A DNA stretch of 64,000 bases from Jaltomata sinuosa (GCA_003996215.1 QJPP01007595.1:62001-126000), one strand, 5' to 3'; shown: positions 35,241 through 47,199, counted from the first letter of the stretch. Made by a program: numbers and translations. Notes: a model not told the origin generated them from the letters alone.

Positions 35241-36504
35241 CTCTTTCAGCTCTGCTGGGGCCATTCTATAGGGTGGAATTGATATAGGTTGAGTATCGAT
35301 ATCTACATCAATACAAAAATCAACCTCTCTATGTGGAGGAAGTTCTTGAAGCTCCTCCGGGAACACATCTGGATATTCATTTACAATTAGTACAGATTGA
35401 ATAGTCGATGTCTCTTTATCAATATCAAGATCCCTTACTCTGACTAAGTGATATAAACATCCCTTGGAAATCAGCTTCCTAGCCTTAAGGTAGGAAATAA
35501 ACCTACCCATATGCATCATGACACTACCTTTCCATTCAAGGACTGGCTCATCCAGAAACTGAAATCGAGAAATCTTAGCCCGAAAATCATTTGTAGCATA
35601 AAAGGATGATAACCAATCCATACCCATGATGACATTGAAGTCTATCACATCAAGCTCAAACAAATTTTCTATAGTATCTCGACCACATACTTTCACTATG
35701 CAATTTTTACGAAGTCATTAAACTATAACTTACTTTCCAACTGGAGTTGATACAAAAAATGGCTCACGTAATAATTCTGGTCCTACTCCAAACTTTTTAG
35801 CAATAAAAAGAGTAACATATGACAAAGTAGCCCCTGGATCTATCAATGCATAAACATCACGTAAGAAGATAGATAAGATACATGTAACAATATCTGGCAA
35901 TAGCTCTGAATCCTGTCGGCCTACTAATGCATACATATAATTTGGACCCCCTCTTGAATTAGAAGGTCTACCTCTGCCCCTACTCCATTCTACTGGTGCT
36001 TGAGGACCACGAGATAAAGAAGGAGCAATTGATAATGATGCTACCATGGACCCTGTGGACTATGCTCTACCTTTTCTCTTAGCATCTCTCTTTCTGATCA
36101 CTGGAAAATTTCGTATCACTGGACTAGGGACTGCACACCAATAATAGGCATCGAATCCTAGTCGGCACTAACTAGGGTGTGATCTACCACACTGAATACA
36201 ATAGGGCCTAGGTGGTAATCCTCGACCCCTACCTCTCAGAGACTACCCTACCTCTCTGAGACTGTGGACCTGGTGCCTAAAATGCTAGCTCTGCCAAGGC
36301 CTTGGCCTTCAGGACTGGGAGGGAGGTCGAGCGGTGGAATAGGCTGGTGGTGGTGGTCTTTATGGCCCTCTACTGGAAGAGGATCTATCACAACCCTAAT
36401 AAACACTAGATGTTATGCCCCTCTTACTATGATCCCACTCATACTCTTCTCTATTTTTCTGTTGAAGCTCCTTACTCTACTGTGCAAATGTCATTATCCG
36501 AGCA
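35196..36504 (-). pseudogene. Tekay V gag end, protease and RT linker
   Basis: 36047-35730 contains the protease motif DVYALIDPGATLSYVT; in this lineage the active-site triad is often written D(P/S)G. 35696-35196 continues with FNVIMGMDWLSS, a WKGS motif, YPDVFPEELQELPPHREVDF and YRMAPAELKELKAQ, the standard start of the RT domain. Around 36130-36230 a CxxCGxxHxxxC-type gag zinc knuckle (CIQCGRSHPS) survives with a stop before its last cysteine. The gag upstream of this is cut off by Tekay Z. Confidence 0.82.
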
Positions 36505-38723
36505 TGTAACACCTAGGGAAAAGCAAACTAGCTATTGAATCTAGAATCCAATGAGTTTGCTGCATTTTCTGCAACTGTAGGTCACCACGAGCAGTTCCAC
36601 CGGCGTCGTATCTCAGAAGGCCTGTGCGGTGCCTCGTGAAAACCAAATAGTTAGGTTGTGCCAGCTGCCTCAGCCCGATGGGCGGCCACGATGGGCTTCT
36701 CAGGTGCGATGGCCCATAGGACCTTGCTGTCTAAATGGTCCAGCCACTCCTCCCCATCACCCAATCTTCCTTACGGATTTTTCCACGGGCATTATGGGTG
36801 CGACTAACCGTGAGAACAACCCATCAAAATGATCCAGGGCTCTTTTCCCTTGTCTACTTTTCCTTCGACGGGCAACCCCATGGGCGTCAAAAGCGCGATG
36901 GGCCGTGGGAACTCTCCATCGAAAGGGTCCACCAAACCTCAACTGAGGTACCCCTGCCCGACACCTTGGACGATGGGCCATCATGGGAACGACACTCGTC
37001 GTGAAACTCGTGAGGCGGCCCAATTTCCCAAAAATTTTCATTTTAGTCCTAGGGGTATTTTAGTCATTACACGCCATTCAAACTCCTAAATGATGTCATT
37101 TTTGCTATTTCAAGTAATGTTTTCACCCTTATTAGCCTAAGTTCCTCCTAAGATCTTCATTCTTCTCTCAAAAAGGAAAATTTCCTTTCCAAGATTCAAG
37201 TCTCAAGCTCCAAGTTCAAGTCTCCTAAGTCTTTCCATTCAAGTGAGTTATCTTCACCCAAGGTATGTGGGTAATCAAAAATGGGTTCCCTTCACCCTTG
37301 TGCCCAAAACCCCTAATTCAAATTTGGATTTCATGATCTTCAAATTAAGTTTCTTATCCAATTCTTATGTGTTTTGCTAAATATGATCTTCTTATGATTT
37401 GGTTATGAAATTACTATTGAATTGCATGATTTCACATGGGTTTTTGCATGTTAACTCTTATTTCATGAATTGAAGTTTAACCATGGAAATTTCTACATGC
37501 ATGAAGTTGATTTAAGTAAATTGGGTTTTGATGATCATGATCCTTATGAATTTTTAAGTATGTGAATGCCTAGTTCCTATGATTCTACGAAAGTATATGT
37601 TTTATGAAAATTGAACTAGATCCATGCAAATTTTACAAGTCATGAAGCATGCAAGTGTTTCCATGTTATGAAGTATGATGCAAGGTAAGACACTCGATGT
37701 TCCATCAATGCTCATGGGAGCCACTTTCTAAACTAAAACTCATAAGTAGTATGACGATCCGGGGTATGAATAAGTATGAACAAGTCATGAAAAAGTATGA
37801 ATAAGTCATGAACAAGTATGAACAAGTTTGGCATTAGATATGTCACATGAATATAAGCTCATGCTATTATTATGTTTTGGGAGTAGTATTTAGCACCAAG
37901 AGACGAGGGTTCAGATAACCCAAGTCCAAAACTATGTTGCCACCGTAGGTTACCCGTGTTGAGGCTTATCATGACAAGATCTTGGTATGAAATGGTTCTA
38001 ACCTTGGCCGTTTAGGACAACTCTTTCAGTGTGAGTGCAAGACACTGAACTTCATGTAGCTCAGTATGGTTTAATGTCGGTTAAGAGAAATCCCCACATG
38101 TTTATTTGGAAGCTATGAAGTTATATGGATCTATATTATTAAACATAAGCTTTATTTCATGTTTTATGTTTTCATACCTTGATATCTACTTATGGTCCTT
38201 CTTTAAGTAACAAGTTCATTCTTAAGCATGGTTTCAACTGTTTTATCATGATTCATGCATCGCCCACATACTCGATACATCCTATAGTACTGACGCATAT
38301 CTTGCACTGCATCCTTTGATGATGCAGATTCAGGTGTTCCTTCCCAGACTCGTGGCTAGAGTTCTCGGGCCACATCTTGTCAGCTTGTGGTGAGTCCTCT
38401 TAGGTCAAGGACTATATATATATATGTTCCTAGTTATGTTAGCTCCTTATTTCGGTACTTCGAGTTAGCTAGGGTCTTGTCCTAGCAACTCCTTATGTCA
38501 TGTAGAGGCTTTTCAGATATAGACAGTGTTCGAGTCTCTTTTTGGATTTTATATTTCAATTCAACTTGATTACCTATGTATGTCATTCCAGATTTATCTA
38601 TTATGCTTCCTCTCTTATTTATTGTTATGCTTAAGTATGCTATGACCAAGGGGTTAGCTTGGGGCACTTATGGTCCCAGGTCCCGTGTTATGTCCAAGGG
38701 GTGACTTCAGGGCGTGAGAAACA
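36505..38723 (+). mobile_element. 5' LTR of Tekay Z
   Basis: 2219-bp LTR starting TGTAACACCTAGGG and ending GAGAAACA, directly followed by the PBS. The GC-rich, CpG-rich block at 36590-37010 contains repeated GATGGGC/GCCCATC motifs. About 237 bp of it (roughly 36769-37005) is absent from the 3' LTR, the largest difference between the two LTRs. The remainder includes many imperfect CATGAACAAGTATGAA-like repeats at about 37765-37835, also seen in the Y LTR in complementary form near 4340-4370. Confidence 0.9.
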
Positions 38724-38735
38724 TGGTATCAGAGC
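38724..38735 (+). other. Primer-binding site of Tekay Z (initiator-Met tRNA)
   Basis: TGGTATCAGAGC, a perfect complement to the 3' end of plant initiator tRNA-Met, directly abutting the LTR end CA at 38723. It fixes both the LTR boundary and the element's orientation. Confidence 0.95.
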
Positions 38736-38927
38736 CTCAGATTCAAGAGTCTTGGGATGTCTAAAATTCGCATCGAGTAGAATCTTTTTCATGTGTGTAA
38801 ATCATGCCACACATATGAGAAGGAAGCTATGAGATGTCTTAGGAAACTTTACTTATTTCATGATCATGTCATGCGATAGATCTTAACTCTTATGTTCCTC
38901 TAATCCTCATCTTGTATATTTCAGATC

Positions 38928-40562
38928 ATGCCTACTCGACGTGCTATGCCTCCCTTAGCCGCTCAGAATGTTGTTCCTCCTATTCTGGTTCTCGATGTCA
39001 CGAATGAGGAGTTTAGGAACGCCATCCATTTGCTAGCCCAGACATTGGCCACTCAGGCTAATCAACAAGCTCCTACCCCCGTGCATCCTCAAGGTGAGGT
39101 AGCATCCCAAGTTTGTGACTTTGTCCAGATGAACCCACCTGTATTTTAGGGTTCAAAAGTGAGTGAGGACTCGCTCAACTTTTTTGATGAAGTGAAAAAG
39201 ATCTTTGAAGTTATGCAATTGGTTGGGTATTATTGTGTTGAGCTTGCATCCTATCAACTCAAGGATGTGTCTCACATTTGGTTCACGCAAAGGAAGGAGG
39301 CTAGGGTGAGGGACGTGGTCCCCACAACTTGGGAGTGTTTTGCGAGGGCCTTCTTTGATAGGTTTTTTCCCTCTGAGTTGAGACAAGCAAAAGTGGAAGA
39401 ATTTGTGAACTTGAGATAGGGTTCGATGTCGGTTAAAGAGTATAGTTTTAAGTTCACTCAGTTGCCTAAGTATGCTCCCTCCATGGTAGAGAACCCACAT
39501 GATCAAATGAGCAAGTTTATACATGGAGTTTCTGATGTGGTGAAGAAAGAGTGTAGGTTTGTTTTGTTGTTGAGTGATATGAACATTTCTCGACTCATGA
39601 CTCATGCCAATCAGATTAAGGGTGACAAGCTTAGGGATGTGGAAAGGGAGAACAAGAGGGTTAGATACGAGGGATCAGGTTTTGGTCATCACAGGTCTGA
39701 AGGTGGACACTGCTCTTCTTTCCAGAAGAAGTCATCAGGATCCGTTCATTCTTCTGCTAGTGCTCCTACCCAGGCCCTGAGGCCTCATCATGATCAGGGT
39801 GGTAGAGGATCTGGTTCTTATTCCCAGTCTCAGGGAAGTGTTGCTAAGGGGACTTCTTTCCCCGTTTGTAGCAGGTGTGGGAAGAATCACCTAGGAGAGT
39901 GTCGTTTGGACTCGGGTGCATGCTATGGGTGTGGACAGACTGGGCACTTGCTTAAAGATTGCCCTTCAGCTAAGAAGGGGAAGGGTGGTAGGATTCAGTC
40001 TACCCCAATAGCTTCAGGAGGTCGACCAACCCAACAGGGCATAACTTCTAGTTCTGCTGATCAACACCAGAATCACCTATATGCTATATCTTCTCGTCAG
40101 GATCAGGAGGGTTCCCCATACATGGTTATTGGTATGTTGAAAGTCTTCTCTTTTGATGTGTATGCTTTGTTGGACCCCGGTGCTTCCTTATCTTTTGTGA
40201 CCCCTTATGTGGAATGCAAATTCGAAGTATGTCCTGAATTACTTTTAGAACCCTTTTGTGTTTCCACTCCCGTTGGTGAGTCAGTCCTAGCCAAAACAAT
40301 CTACCGAGATTGCCCTATCTTAGTCCTTCATAGAGTCAGTTGAGAGGAACTATTAGAGTTGGAGATGACTGATTTTGATGTCATTCTTGGTATGGATTGG
40401 TTGTATGCATGTTATGTTTCTGTTGATTATCGTACTCGTGTTGTTAGTCTCCAGTTTCCTAATGAACCTGTGTTTGAATGGAAAGGTAGTCCCCCTTCCT
40501 CTAAAGGTCATTTAATATCTTATCTTAAGGCTAGGAAGATGTTTTCAAAGGGGTATGTTTAA
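38928..40562 (+). pseudogene. Tekay Z gag and protease
   Basis: A single frame from ATG 38928 (MPTRRAMPPLAAQN), broken by stops at 39147, 39417 and 40341. Capsid motifs: FRNAIHLLAQTLATQANQ, then VELASYQLKDVSHIW, CFARAFFDRFFPSEL and YSFKFTQLPKYAPSMV. Two zinc-knuckle modules follow: CSRCGKNHLGEC and the CCHC knuckle CYGCGQTGHLLKDCP (about 39924-39968). The protease motif VYALLDPGASLSFVTP lies at about 40158-40205, and 40359-40562 gives FDVILGMDWLYACY. Gag packages the RNA, and the protease would mature the polyprotein. The three stops are single-base changes away from sense codons. Confidence 0.9.
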
Positions 40563-41960
40563 CACATAGTGTGGGTTATGGACACGGAGTCCGAAACCCC
40601 ATCCCTTCAGTCTGTTCCTATTATGAATGAGTTTCAAGAAATGTTTCCCGAGGATTTGCCCGGAGTCCCTCTCGAGCGGGAGATATACTTTGGGATAGAT
40701 CTTCTCCCAGATTAGAATCCTATCTCTATTCCCCCTATAGAATGGCTCCCGCGGAACTCAAAGAGTTGAAAGATCACTTAAAGGATCTTCTTGATAACGG
40801 TTTCATCACGCCTAGTATTTCTCTATGGGGTGCCCCAGTTTTATTTGTTCGGAAGAAGGATGGTTCTCTTAGAATGTGTATTGACTAACGTCAGTTGAAG
40901 AAGGTCACAATCAAAAATAATTATCCCATTCCTAGGATTGATGACCTATTTGATCAGCTTCAAGGTGCTGGTTTCTTCTCCAAAATCAACCTTATATCCG
41001 GTTTTCATCAGCTTTGTGTTAGAGAGTGTGATATTTTGAAGATAGCCTTCAGGACTCGGTAAGGTCATTATGAATTGCTGGTGATATCTTTTGGTCTAAC
41101 GAATGCTCCTGCAGCTTTTATGGATTTGATAAATCGTATGTTCAAACAGTATTTGGATATGTTTGTGATTGTTTTCATTGATGATATCCTCATCTACTCT
41201 CGGAGTGAGGAGGAGAATGCGGATCACTTGAGGGTTGTGTTGCAAACTCTTAAGGATAGACAGTTATTTGCTAAGTTTAGGAAGTGTGAGTTTTGGATGC
41301 AGTCTATTGCTTTTCTGGGTCATATTGTGACTAAAGATGGTATTCTGGTTGATTCTCAAAAGATAGAGGAAGTAAAGAACTGGCCTAGAACTACTTCTCC
41401 ATTTGATATTAGGAGCTTTTTGGGTTTGGATGGTTACTACAGGAGGTTTGTGGAAGGCTTTTCTACCATTGCTGCCCCTTTGACCCGATTGACTCAGAAG
41501 AAGGTAAAGTTTCATTGGTCCGACTTGTGTGAGAAGAACTTTCAGGATCTGAAGACTAGATTGACCACCGCTCCAGTGTTAGATCTACTCGAGGGCTTAG
41601 ACAATTTTGTGGTCTATTGTGATGCTTCTAGGATTGGTTTGGGTTATGTTTTGATGCAGCATTGTAAGGTGATTGCTTATTCTTCTAGACAGCTTCTGAC
41701 CCATGAGAAGAACTATCCTACTCATGATCTTGAATTGGCATCCGTGGTATTTGCTTTGAAGATTTGGAGACATTACTTATATGGTGTGCATATGGATGTA
41801 TTCACCGATCATAAGAGTCTCCAGTATGTGTTACTCAGAAAGAGTTGAATTTGAGACAAAGGATATTGCTCCAGCTCCATAAGGATTATGATATGATTGT
41901 GCTTTAATATCCGGGTAAGGCCAATGTCGTGGCAGATGCCTTGAGTAGATTGTCCATGGG
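40563..41960 (+). pseudogene. Tekay Z reverse transcriptase and RNase H
   Basis: 40620-41070 has the linker and RT start in shifting frames (NEFQEMFPEDLPGVPLE; a stop in place of a residue after MCID; DDLFDQLQGAGFFSKI). The open part, 41075-41848, carries ISFGLTNAPAAFMDLIN, an intact FIDD catalytic motif (41174-41185) followed by ILIYSRSEEEN, then KCEFW and FLGHIV, and RNase H residues YCDAS, HDLELASVVFALKIWRHYLY and FTDHKSLQY. A frameshift after 41848 separates it from the integrase frame. RT core catalytic residues survive here, unlike in element V, but the frame is broken. Confidence 0.9.
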
Positions 41961-43536
41961 AAGTGTGTCTTCTGTTGATGATGGGAAAAAAGAATTAGTT
42001 AAAGAAGTTCATAGGCTAGCTCGGTTGGGAGTTAACCTTATGGACTCGATCGAAGGTGGTGTGATTGTGCAAAATGGTTTTCAATCTTCCTTAGTGGCTG
42101 AGGTGAAGGCAAAGCAAGATAATGATCCAGTTTTACTTCAGCTTAAGGGTGCAGTTCATCAGCAGCGGGTTGAGGTTTTCTCCCACGGGGGAGATGGTGT
42201 GCTTTTCTATCAGGGTCATTTATGCGTGCCAGATGTACATGGGTTGAGACTGTATATTCTGACCGAGGCTCATAGTTCTAGATATTCTATCCATTCGGGT
42301 GACACTAAGATGTACCGTGATCTACGGAAAGTCTTTTGGTGGAATGGTATAAAGAAGGACATAACCGGGTTTGTAGCTAGGTGTCCCAACTGTCAACAAG
42401 TAAAAGTGGAACATCAAAGGCTGGGTGGCATTCTTCAAGATATTGATCTCCCCACTTGGAAATGGGAAGCAATCAATATGGACTTTATTATGAGTTTTCC
42501 TGGTACTCGAAGGCAACATGATTCCATTTGGATGATTGTCGACTGGATGACAAAGTCATCCCATTTCTTGGTTGTTAAGACTACTGATTCAGCAGACGAC
42601 TATGCTAGACTGTACATCCGGGAGATAGTTTGATTGCATGGTGTTCCCTTGTCTATTATTTCAGATAGAGGTCCTCAGTTTACATCTCAGTTTTGCAGAT
42701 CATTTCAGAAAGGTCTTGGTACTTAGGTAAAGCTTAGCACAACTTTTCATCCTCAGAAAGACGGCCAGGCAGTGCGTACTATTTAGACCTTGGAAGATAT
42801 GTTGAGGGCATGTGTGATTGATTTCAAAGGTAATTGGGATGATCGCTTACCTCTTATTGAGTTTGCCTACAACAACAGTTTTCACTCTAGCATCCAGATG
42901 GCTTCGTATGAGGCCCTTTATGGACGGAGGTGTAGATCTCCTATTAGTTGGTTCAAGATTAGTGAGGCATCCTTGATTGGTCTAGATTCTATGCATGAGA
43001 CCATGGAGAAGGTTCAGCTTATTCGGAAAAGGTTGAAGACCGCTCAGAGTCAACAAAAATATTATGCAGATGCGAGGAGAAGGGAGTTGGAATTTGAGGT
43101 TGATGATTGGGTTTTCCTTAAGGTGTCACCCATGAAGGGTGTGATGAGATTTGGAAAGAAAGGAAAGCTCAACCCCCATTTTGCAGGTCCTTATAGGGTT
43201 TTGAGGAGAGTTGGTGGCGTTTCTTATGAGTTGGAGTTGCCAACAGAGTTGTAAGCGGTTCATCCAGTTTTCCATGTTTTCTTGTTGAAGAAGTATTATG
43301 GTGATTCGAGCTTGGTTGTCCCTTTGAAGGATATGGGTGTGAAGAATAGTCTCACCTATGAGGAGGATCCCATGGAGATCCTTGATTGTCAGATTCAGAG
43401 GTTGAGGAACAAAGAAGTCGCTTCGGTGAAAGTCCTTTGGAGAAATCAGCTTGTAGTGGGTGCTACTTGGGAAGCAGAAGAGGCCATGAAGGTCAAATAT
43501 CCTCATCTCTTTCCTTTCGATTCAGTCTCAGCTTGA
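41929..43536 (+). pseudogene. Tekay Z integrase and chromodomain
   Basis: One frame with stops at 42631, 42724, 42784 and 43252. ADALSRLSMG marks the end of RNase H. The zinc-binding domain has YSIHSGDTKMYRDLRKVFWW and CPNCQQVKVEHQR; the core has WKWEAINMDFIMSFP, SDRGPQFTSQF and TTFHPQ-type residues; the C-terminal part has EFAYNNSFHSSIQMA, YGRRCRSPISWF, KVSPMKGVMRFGKKG and a GPYRVLRRVG motif. The chromodomain (43282-43536) reads LRNKEVASVKVLWRNQLV, then ATWEAEEAMKVKYPHLF, the group II type found in Tekay. All three DDE-region blocks are still visible. Confidence 0.9.
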
Positions 43537-43769
43537 GGTACTAGTTTCCTCCTTAGTATGTCCCTCTAATTCTATTCCATCAATTCCTCTCATGACTCTA
43601 GCATGCACCCCTGTTTTACGAAGTTAGTTTATCATGTTTTCAAGTTGAAAAGTTCAATTTTTATGTTTACTCCTTGATTTCCTTGTTCTGTTGTTGGTTG
43701 GGCTGTTTCCTCTTCATTTTTACCTTGATTAGTCTTCATTCGAGGATGAATGATCCCGAGGGTGAGATA
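43537..43769 (+). mobile_element. Tekay Z 3' leader and polypurine tract
   Basis: Short non-coding stretch after the chromodomain, ending TTCGAGGATGAATG then GAGGGTGAGATA directly before the 3' LTR. The purine tract is interrupted by a T, but its position fixes the LTR start at 43770. Confidence 0.75.
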
Positions 43770-44425
43770 TGTAACACCTGGGAAAAAGTCAACTAGCTAT
43801 TGAATCCTGAATCCAATGAGTTTGATGCATTTTTTGCAATTGTAGGTCACCAGGGGAAGTGCCACGGGCATCGTAGCTCAGATGGCCCGTAGGGTGCCCC
43901 GTGAAGACCAAACAGTTGGTTTGTGCTAGCTACCTCAGCCCGATGGGCGGCCACGATGGGCGTTGCAGGTGCGATGTCCCGTAGGACCAAGCCATCAAAA
44001 TGGTCCAGCCACTCCTCCCCATCACCCAGTCTTCCCGTGAGGTGGCCCAGTTTCTCAAAATTTTTCATTTTAGTCCTAGGGGTATTTTAGTCATTACACA
44101 CCATTGAAACTCCTAAATGATATCATTTTTGCTATTTCAAGTAGGGTTTTCATCCTTATTAGCCTAAGTTCCTCCTAAGATCTTCATTCTTCTCTCAAAA
44201 AGGAAAATTTCCTCTCCAAGCTTCAAGTCTCAAGCTCCAAGTTCAAGTCTCCTAAGTCTTTCCATTGAAGTAGGTTATCTTCACCCAAGGTATGTGGGTA
44301 ATCAAAAATGGGTTCCCTTCACCCTTGTGCCCAAAACCCCTAATTCAAATTTTGGTTTCATGATCTTCAAATTAAGTTTCTTATCCAATTCTTATGGGTT
44401 TTGCTAAATATGATCTTCTTATGAT
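43770..44425 (+). mobile_element. 3' LTR of Tekay Z (truncated)
   Basis: Starts TGTAACACCTGGG and follows the 5' LTR until ATGAT at 44425, where the match stops abruptly. Only about 656 bp of the 2.2 kb remain. The GC-rich module is shorter here than in the 5' LTR, jumping from CAGTCTTCC to CGTGAGG at about 44034. Confidence 0.88.
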
Positions 44426-44757
44426 CATAAATCAAAACACAACGAGGTAGTGTCAAGTCTTGCTCGTGGGGAATAACTTGTTGTTTGAAAATCCTTGAGA
44501 AGTCTTGCATATAAGGCAAGAGTTATAGAGTATCTCATAAATTAAGACACAATGAAGTAGTATGAACGCTTGCCCGGCGTAACTTGTATTTTTTGAGAGG
44601 TTCTTGGGCTAAGTCTTGCCTCTGAGACAAGTGTTATAAAACATCTCATAAATCAAGACACAATGTACTAGTGTCAAGTCTTGCTCGTGGGGCATAATTT
44701 GTTGTTTGGAAGTGCTTAGGCTAAGTTTTGCCTCTAAAGCAAGAGTTATTCTCTTCT
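44426..44757. repeat. Three tandem units of about 110 bp
   Basis: Units 44426-44535, 44536-44646 and 44647-44757, each starting CATAAATCAA(A/G)ACACAA. They share a GTCAAGTCTTGCTCGTGGGG core (altered in unit 2) and end near GAGTTAT or GTGTTAT. They abut the broken Tekay Z LTR on the left and a CACTA transposon on the right. Subterminal repeats of the transposon or a separate minisatellite are both possible; no coding capacity. Confidence 0.85.
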
Positions 44758-47199
44758 TAAAATCGCCGACGCTGCAAATCTGAGCTAATGTTTTCAGATT
44801 TGCACTAATCTAAGCTCATATTTCACTATTATGAGCTAAAATCTGCAAACCCCTTTTATCTCATTGAGGGTTTGTGTGATTTAAGTTGGGTTTTTGGTGA
44901 TTTTAATTAGGGTTTTGGTGATTTTAGCTACATCTCTCAGATCTATTGGTGTTTCTGCTTGTGACTGGAGCTGGACCTAGATTTTTTCATTAAGTTTGGT
45001 CTTTTAAGGTATTTTTCTTTAATCTCTTTTTTTTCTTTAAGTTTTGAGCTACGTGGTTGTTTCTCTTTAACTTTGTTTGTAAAATAGTCGAATTTTATTG
45101 TTGCATGTGCTTAGGTTGCAACTATGAGTGGAGTTTTGTTTGTTTATTTTAGAGTTAGTGAAATTGTTAGATTTTTCTGTTGGATTTTGCTGGTAGTTTG
45201 TATTGTGTGTTGTAATTATTTGTTGTTGTTAGGTGTGGTAAAATTATTGATTTTTTCTGTTACATGTATTGTTTAGTTGTTGCTATATATTTGTGTTAAT
45301 TTATTGTTGTTAGGTATGGTATAATTGTGAGATTTTATTATTGTATGTAGCTATTAAATTTGCTATTATGTGTGGTCCAAATTTGTTGTTGTTAGTTATA
45401 GTATAATTGTGGTATTTTTCTATTGTATGTGCTATAGTAGCTATTGTTTATTGTCTTAATTTGTCATTTTTAGAATCTTTTTTGCTAGATTATTCAATGT
45501 GGACATTGATGTTGATTTCTTGTTGCATTAGATTTTAATAAATCTGGTAGTGTATTTTTACCCTGTTTTTGTTTATTTTTTGATAATATATTAGTAAAAT
45601 TGGTTACTGTGAACCAGATTTCTCTTGTCGTTGATGTTGAATTTTAGAGGCATGATTTATTAAGACAAGAATTCCTGAGGCATGATTTAAACCTTTATCT
45701 ATTTGTTTTCTTATAATAATTTGTGTGACCTTTCTTGAATGTTTATAAAGTTGGATAAAACTGTATCTGCTTCTTTGCAAGAAATGATCACTGTTTGTTC
45801 AAAAACTTAATTGTGGAATCTATTTTTTTGAAGTGTCCAAACATTGGCTAAGTTGTTGGTTTACTTAGTGTAACATCTTTTTTTTTTTTGGTACTGATTT
45901 TTACTAAGGTGTTGGTTTAGTTATTGTGTCATATCTTTTATGTATGCTACTAGTTTTGGATAAGTTGTTGATTTACTTAGTGAGTCATCTCTTTCATTTA
46001 AGTTACTGATTTTGGCAACAATATTTGTTTACTTAGTGTGTCATCTCTTTTATCTACTTAGTGTGTCTACTTAAGTGTGAAATTTGTTATATTGAAGTGA
46101 TGTTTCTTGTTAAGTTACTGGTTAAGGCTATGATTTTCTCAGGACAAACTGAAAATAGTTTTTTAATTAAAAAGAAAATGTTTGATCCAACATTCTCATG
46201 TTTGGTCGAGTATTCTCATATTTATTAAAAAGAAATTGTTTGGTCCAGTATTCTGATGTTTAAGTTGAACTGATCTTGATTTTTTTGGTAAAGTTAAATT
46301 AAATTTGAAATGATTCTGTTTGTTGAACCTAAATGAGTTATTAGTAAAGTAGTTGATGTGAGAATTGTATCTTATTGTTAAACATGAAGTAATAGTAATA
46401 GTCCATCAAGTAGTAGTTATACCTTTCATTGTTTTTAGTGTGTCATCTCTTTCATCTACTTAGTGTGTCTTCTTGAGTGTGAAATCTGTTATATTAAAGT
46501 GATATGTCTTGTTAAGTTACTGATTTTGGCTATATGCTTTGCTTAGCACAAACTGAAAAATGGTCTTTTATTAAAAAAAGACTGTTTTGTCCAGCTTTCT
46601 CATATTTGGTCTAATATACTCATGTTTATTGAAAAAGGGATTATTTGGTCCAGTATATATTCTCATGTTTAAGTTTGAAATGATCTTTATTTTTTTGATA
46701 AAGTTAAATTAAATTTGAAATAATTCTGTTTGTTGAACCTAAATGAGTTATTGATAACGTGATTAATGTGTGAATCATATCTGATTGTTGTTGTATGAGT
46801 GTTAAGCATGAAGTAATTGTAATAGTCCATCAAGTAGACATTATAACTTTCATTATTTTTTTAAATTTGATTCTGCTTTTGCTTTCAATTGAATATTGAT
46901 AAAAGATCTCACTTTATGTATCCTATAAAAGACATGAATGGTTCTTAGTTTTTGTTTTAGTAGTTAGCAGTATGTCTGAAATTATTGCCTAGTTATTAAT
47001 CTATCTTGTTTTTGGGTTATCGTAAAATAATACTGTGAAGTGCTTGCTATTTTTGCGTTAAATCTTAAACTTTGTAGTGTCCATGTATTGTTTGAGATAT
47101 GATTGTTCATCTGGAATGTTCTGATGGATTGTTCAGTTTCAGAGCATTGTTGTCTTTTATGTTTGTTAGTTAATTTTTTTGATTTCTTGTGTCAAATAG
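44758..47199 (+). other. CACTA transposase 5' untranslated region with a probable long intron
   Basis: No coding motif for 2.4 kb upstream of the transposase ATG. The T-rich, G-poor composition from about 45010 on is typical of a plant intron. A possible donor is AAG/GTATTTT at 45009, and a possible acceptor is AAATAG at 47199, directly before the ATG. 45170-45440 contains several imperfect repeats around TTGTTGTTAGGT(G/A)TGGTA. Intron in the 5' UTR is inference from composition and splice-like ends. Confidence 0.5.
46033..46860 (+). repeat. Imperfect tandem duplication of about 400 bp within the putative intron
   Basis: Unit 1 is about 46033-46434 and unit 2 about 46435-46860. Both run from TCATCTCTTT and CTACTTAGTGTGTC, through AAGTTAAATTAAATTTGAAA and GTTGAACCTAAATGAGTTAT, to AATAGTCCATCAAGTAG. 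The offset is 402 bases at the start; unit 2 is slightly longer through small insertions. Divergence between units is clear, so the duplication is not recent. Confidence 0.85.

Larger units (their letters stand above)
32425..36504 (-). mobile_element. Tekay element V, 5' internal part
   Basis: Minus-strand chromovirus: end of gag, protease, RT, RNase H, integrase and chromodomain read from 36504 to 32425. It is cut on the left by the Athila array (flanks ATAGG/ATAGA) and on the right by the 5' LTR of the plus-strand Tekay Z at 36505. The natural continuation on the left is the tail, PPT and Y LTR at 12910-13270 and 10793-12910. The 5' LTR and gag N-terminus are not found to the right of Z. 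Confidence 0.8.
36505..44425 (+). mobile_element. Tekay element Z (plus strand, 3'-truncated)
   Basis: A nearly complete chromovirus of 7.9 kb: 5' LTR, PBS, gag, protease, RT, RNase H, integrase, chromodomain, polypurine region and the first 656 bp of the 3' LTR. It is inserted in Tekay V with the opposite orientation. The five bases before the 5' LTR are GAGCA, but the matching copy on the right is lost with the end of the 3' LTR. In-frame stops in gag and integrase, and two frameshifts in pol, show that it is inactive. Confidence 0.9.

Noticed and set aside
36241..37041. Possible host gene with Trp/Gly- or Arg-rich frames
   Set aside because: Frames span the end of Tekay V gag and the GC-rich module of the Z LTR, and are composition-driven on both strands.
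37765..37835. Minisatellite from repeated CATGAACAAGTATGAA-like motifs
   Set aside because: Only a few short imperfect copies, present also in the related Y LTR (near 4340 and 11690), so it is an ordinary part of the LTR and not a separate locus.
32425..44425. Endogenous pararetrovirus
   Set aside because: RT-RNase H is followed by integrase and a chromodomain, with LTRs, PBS and PPT. No movement-protein or coat-protein motif of caulimovirids was seen.
44426..44757. CRISPR-like regular repeats
   Set aside because: Units are contiguous 110-bp tandem repeats without unique spacers, in a plant genome.
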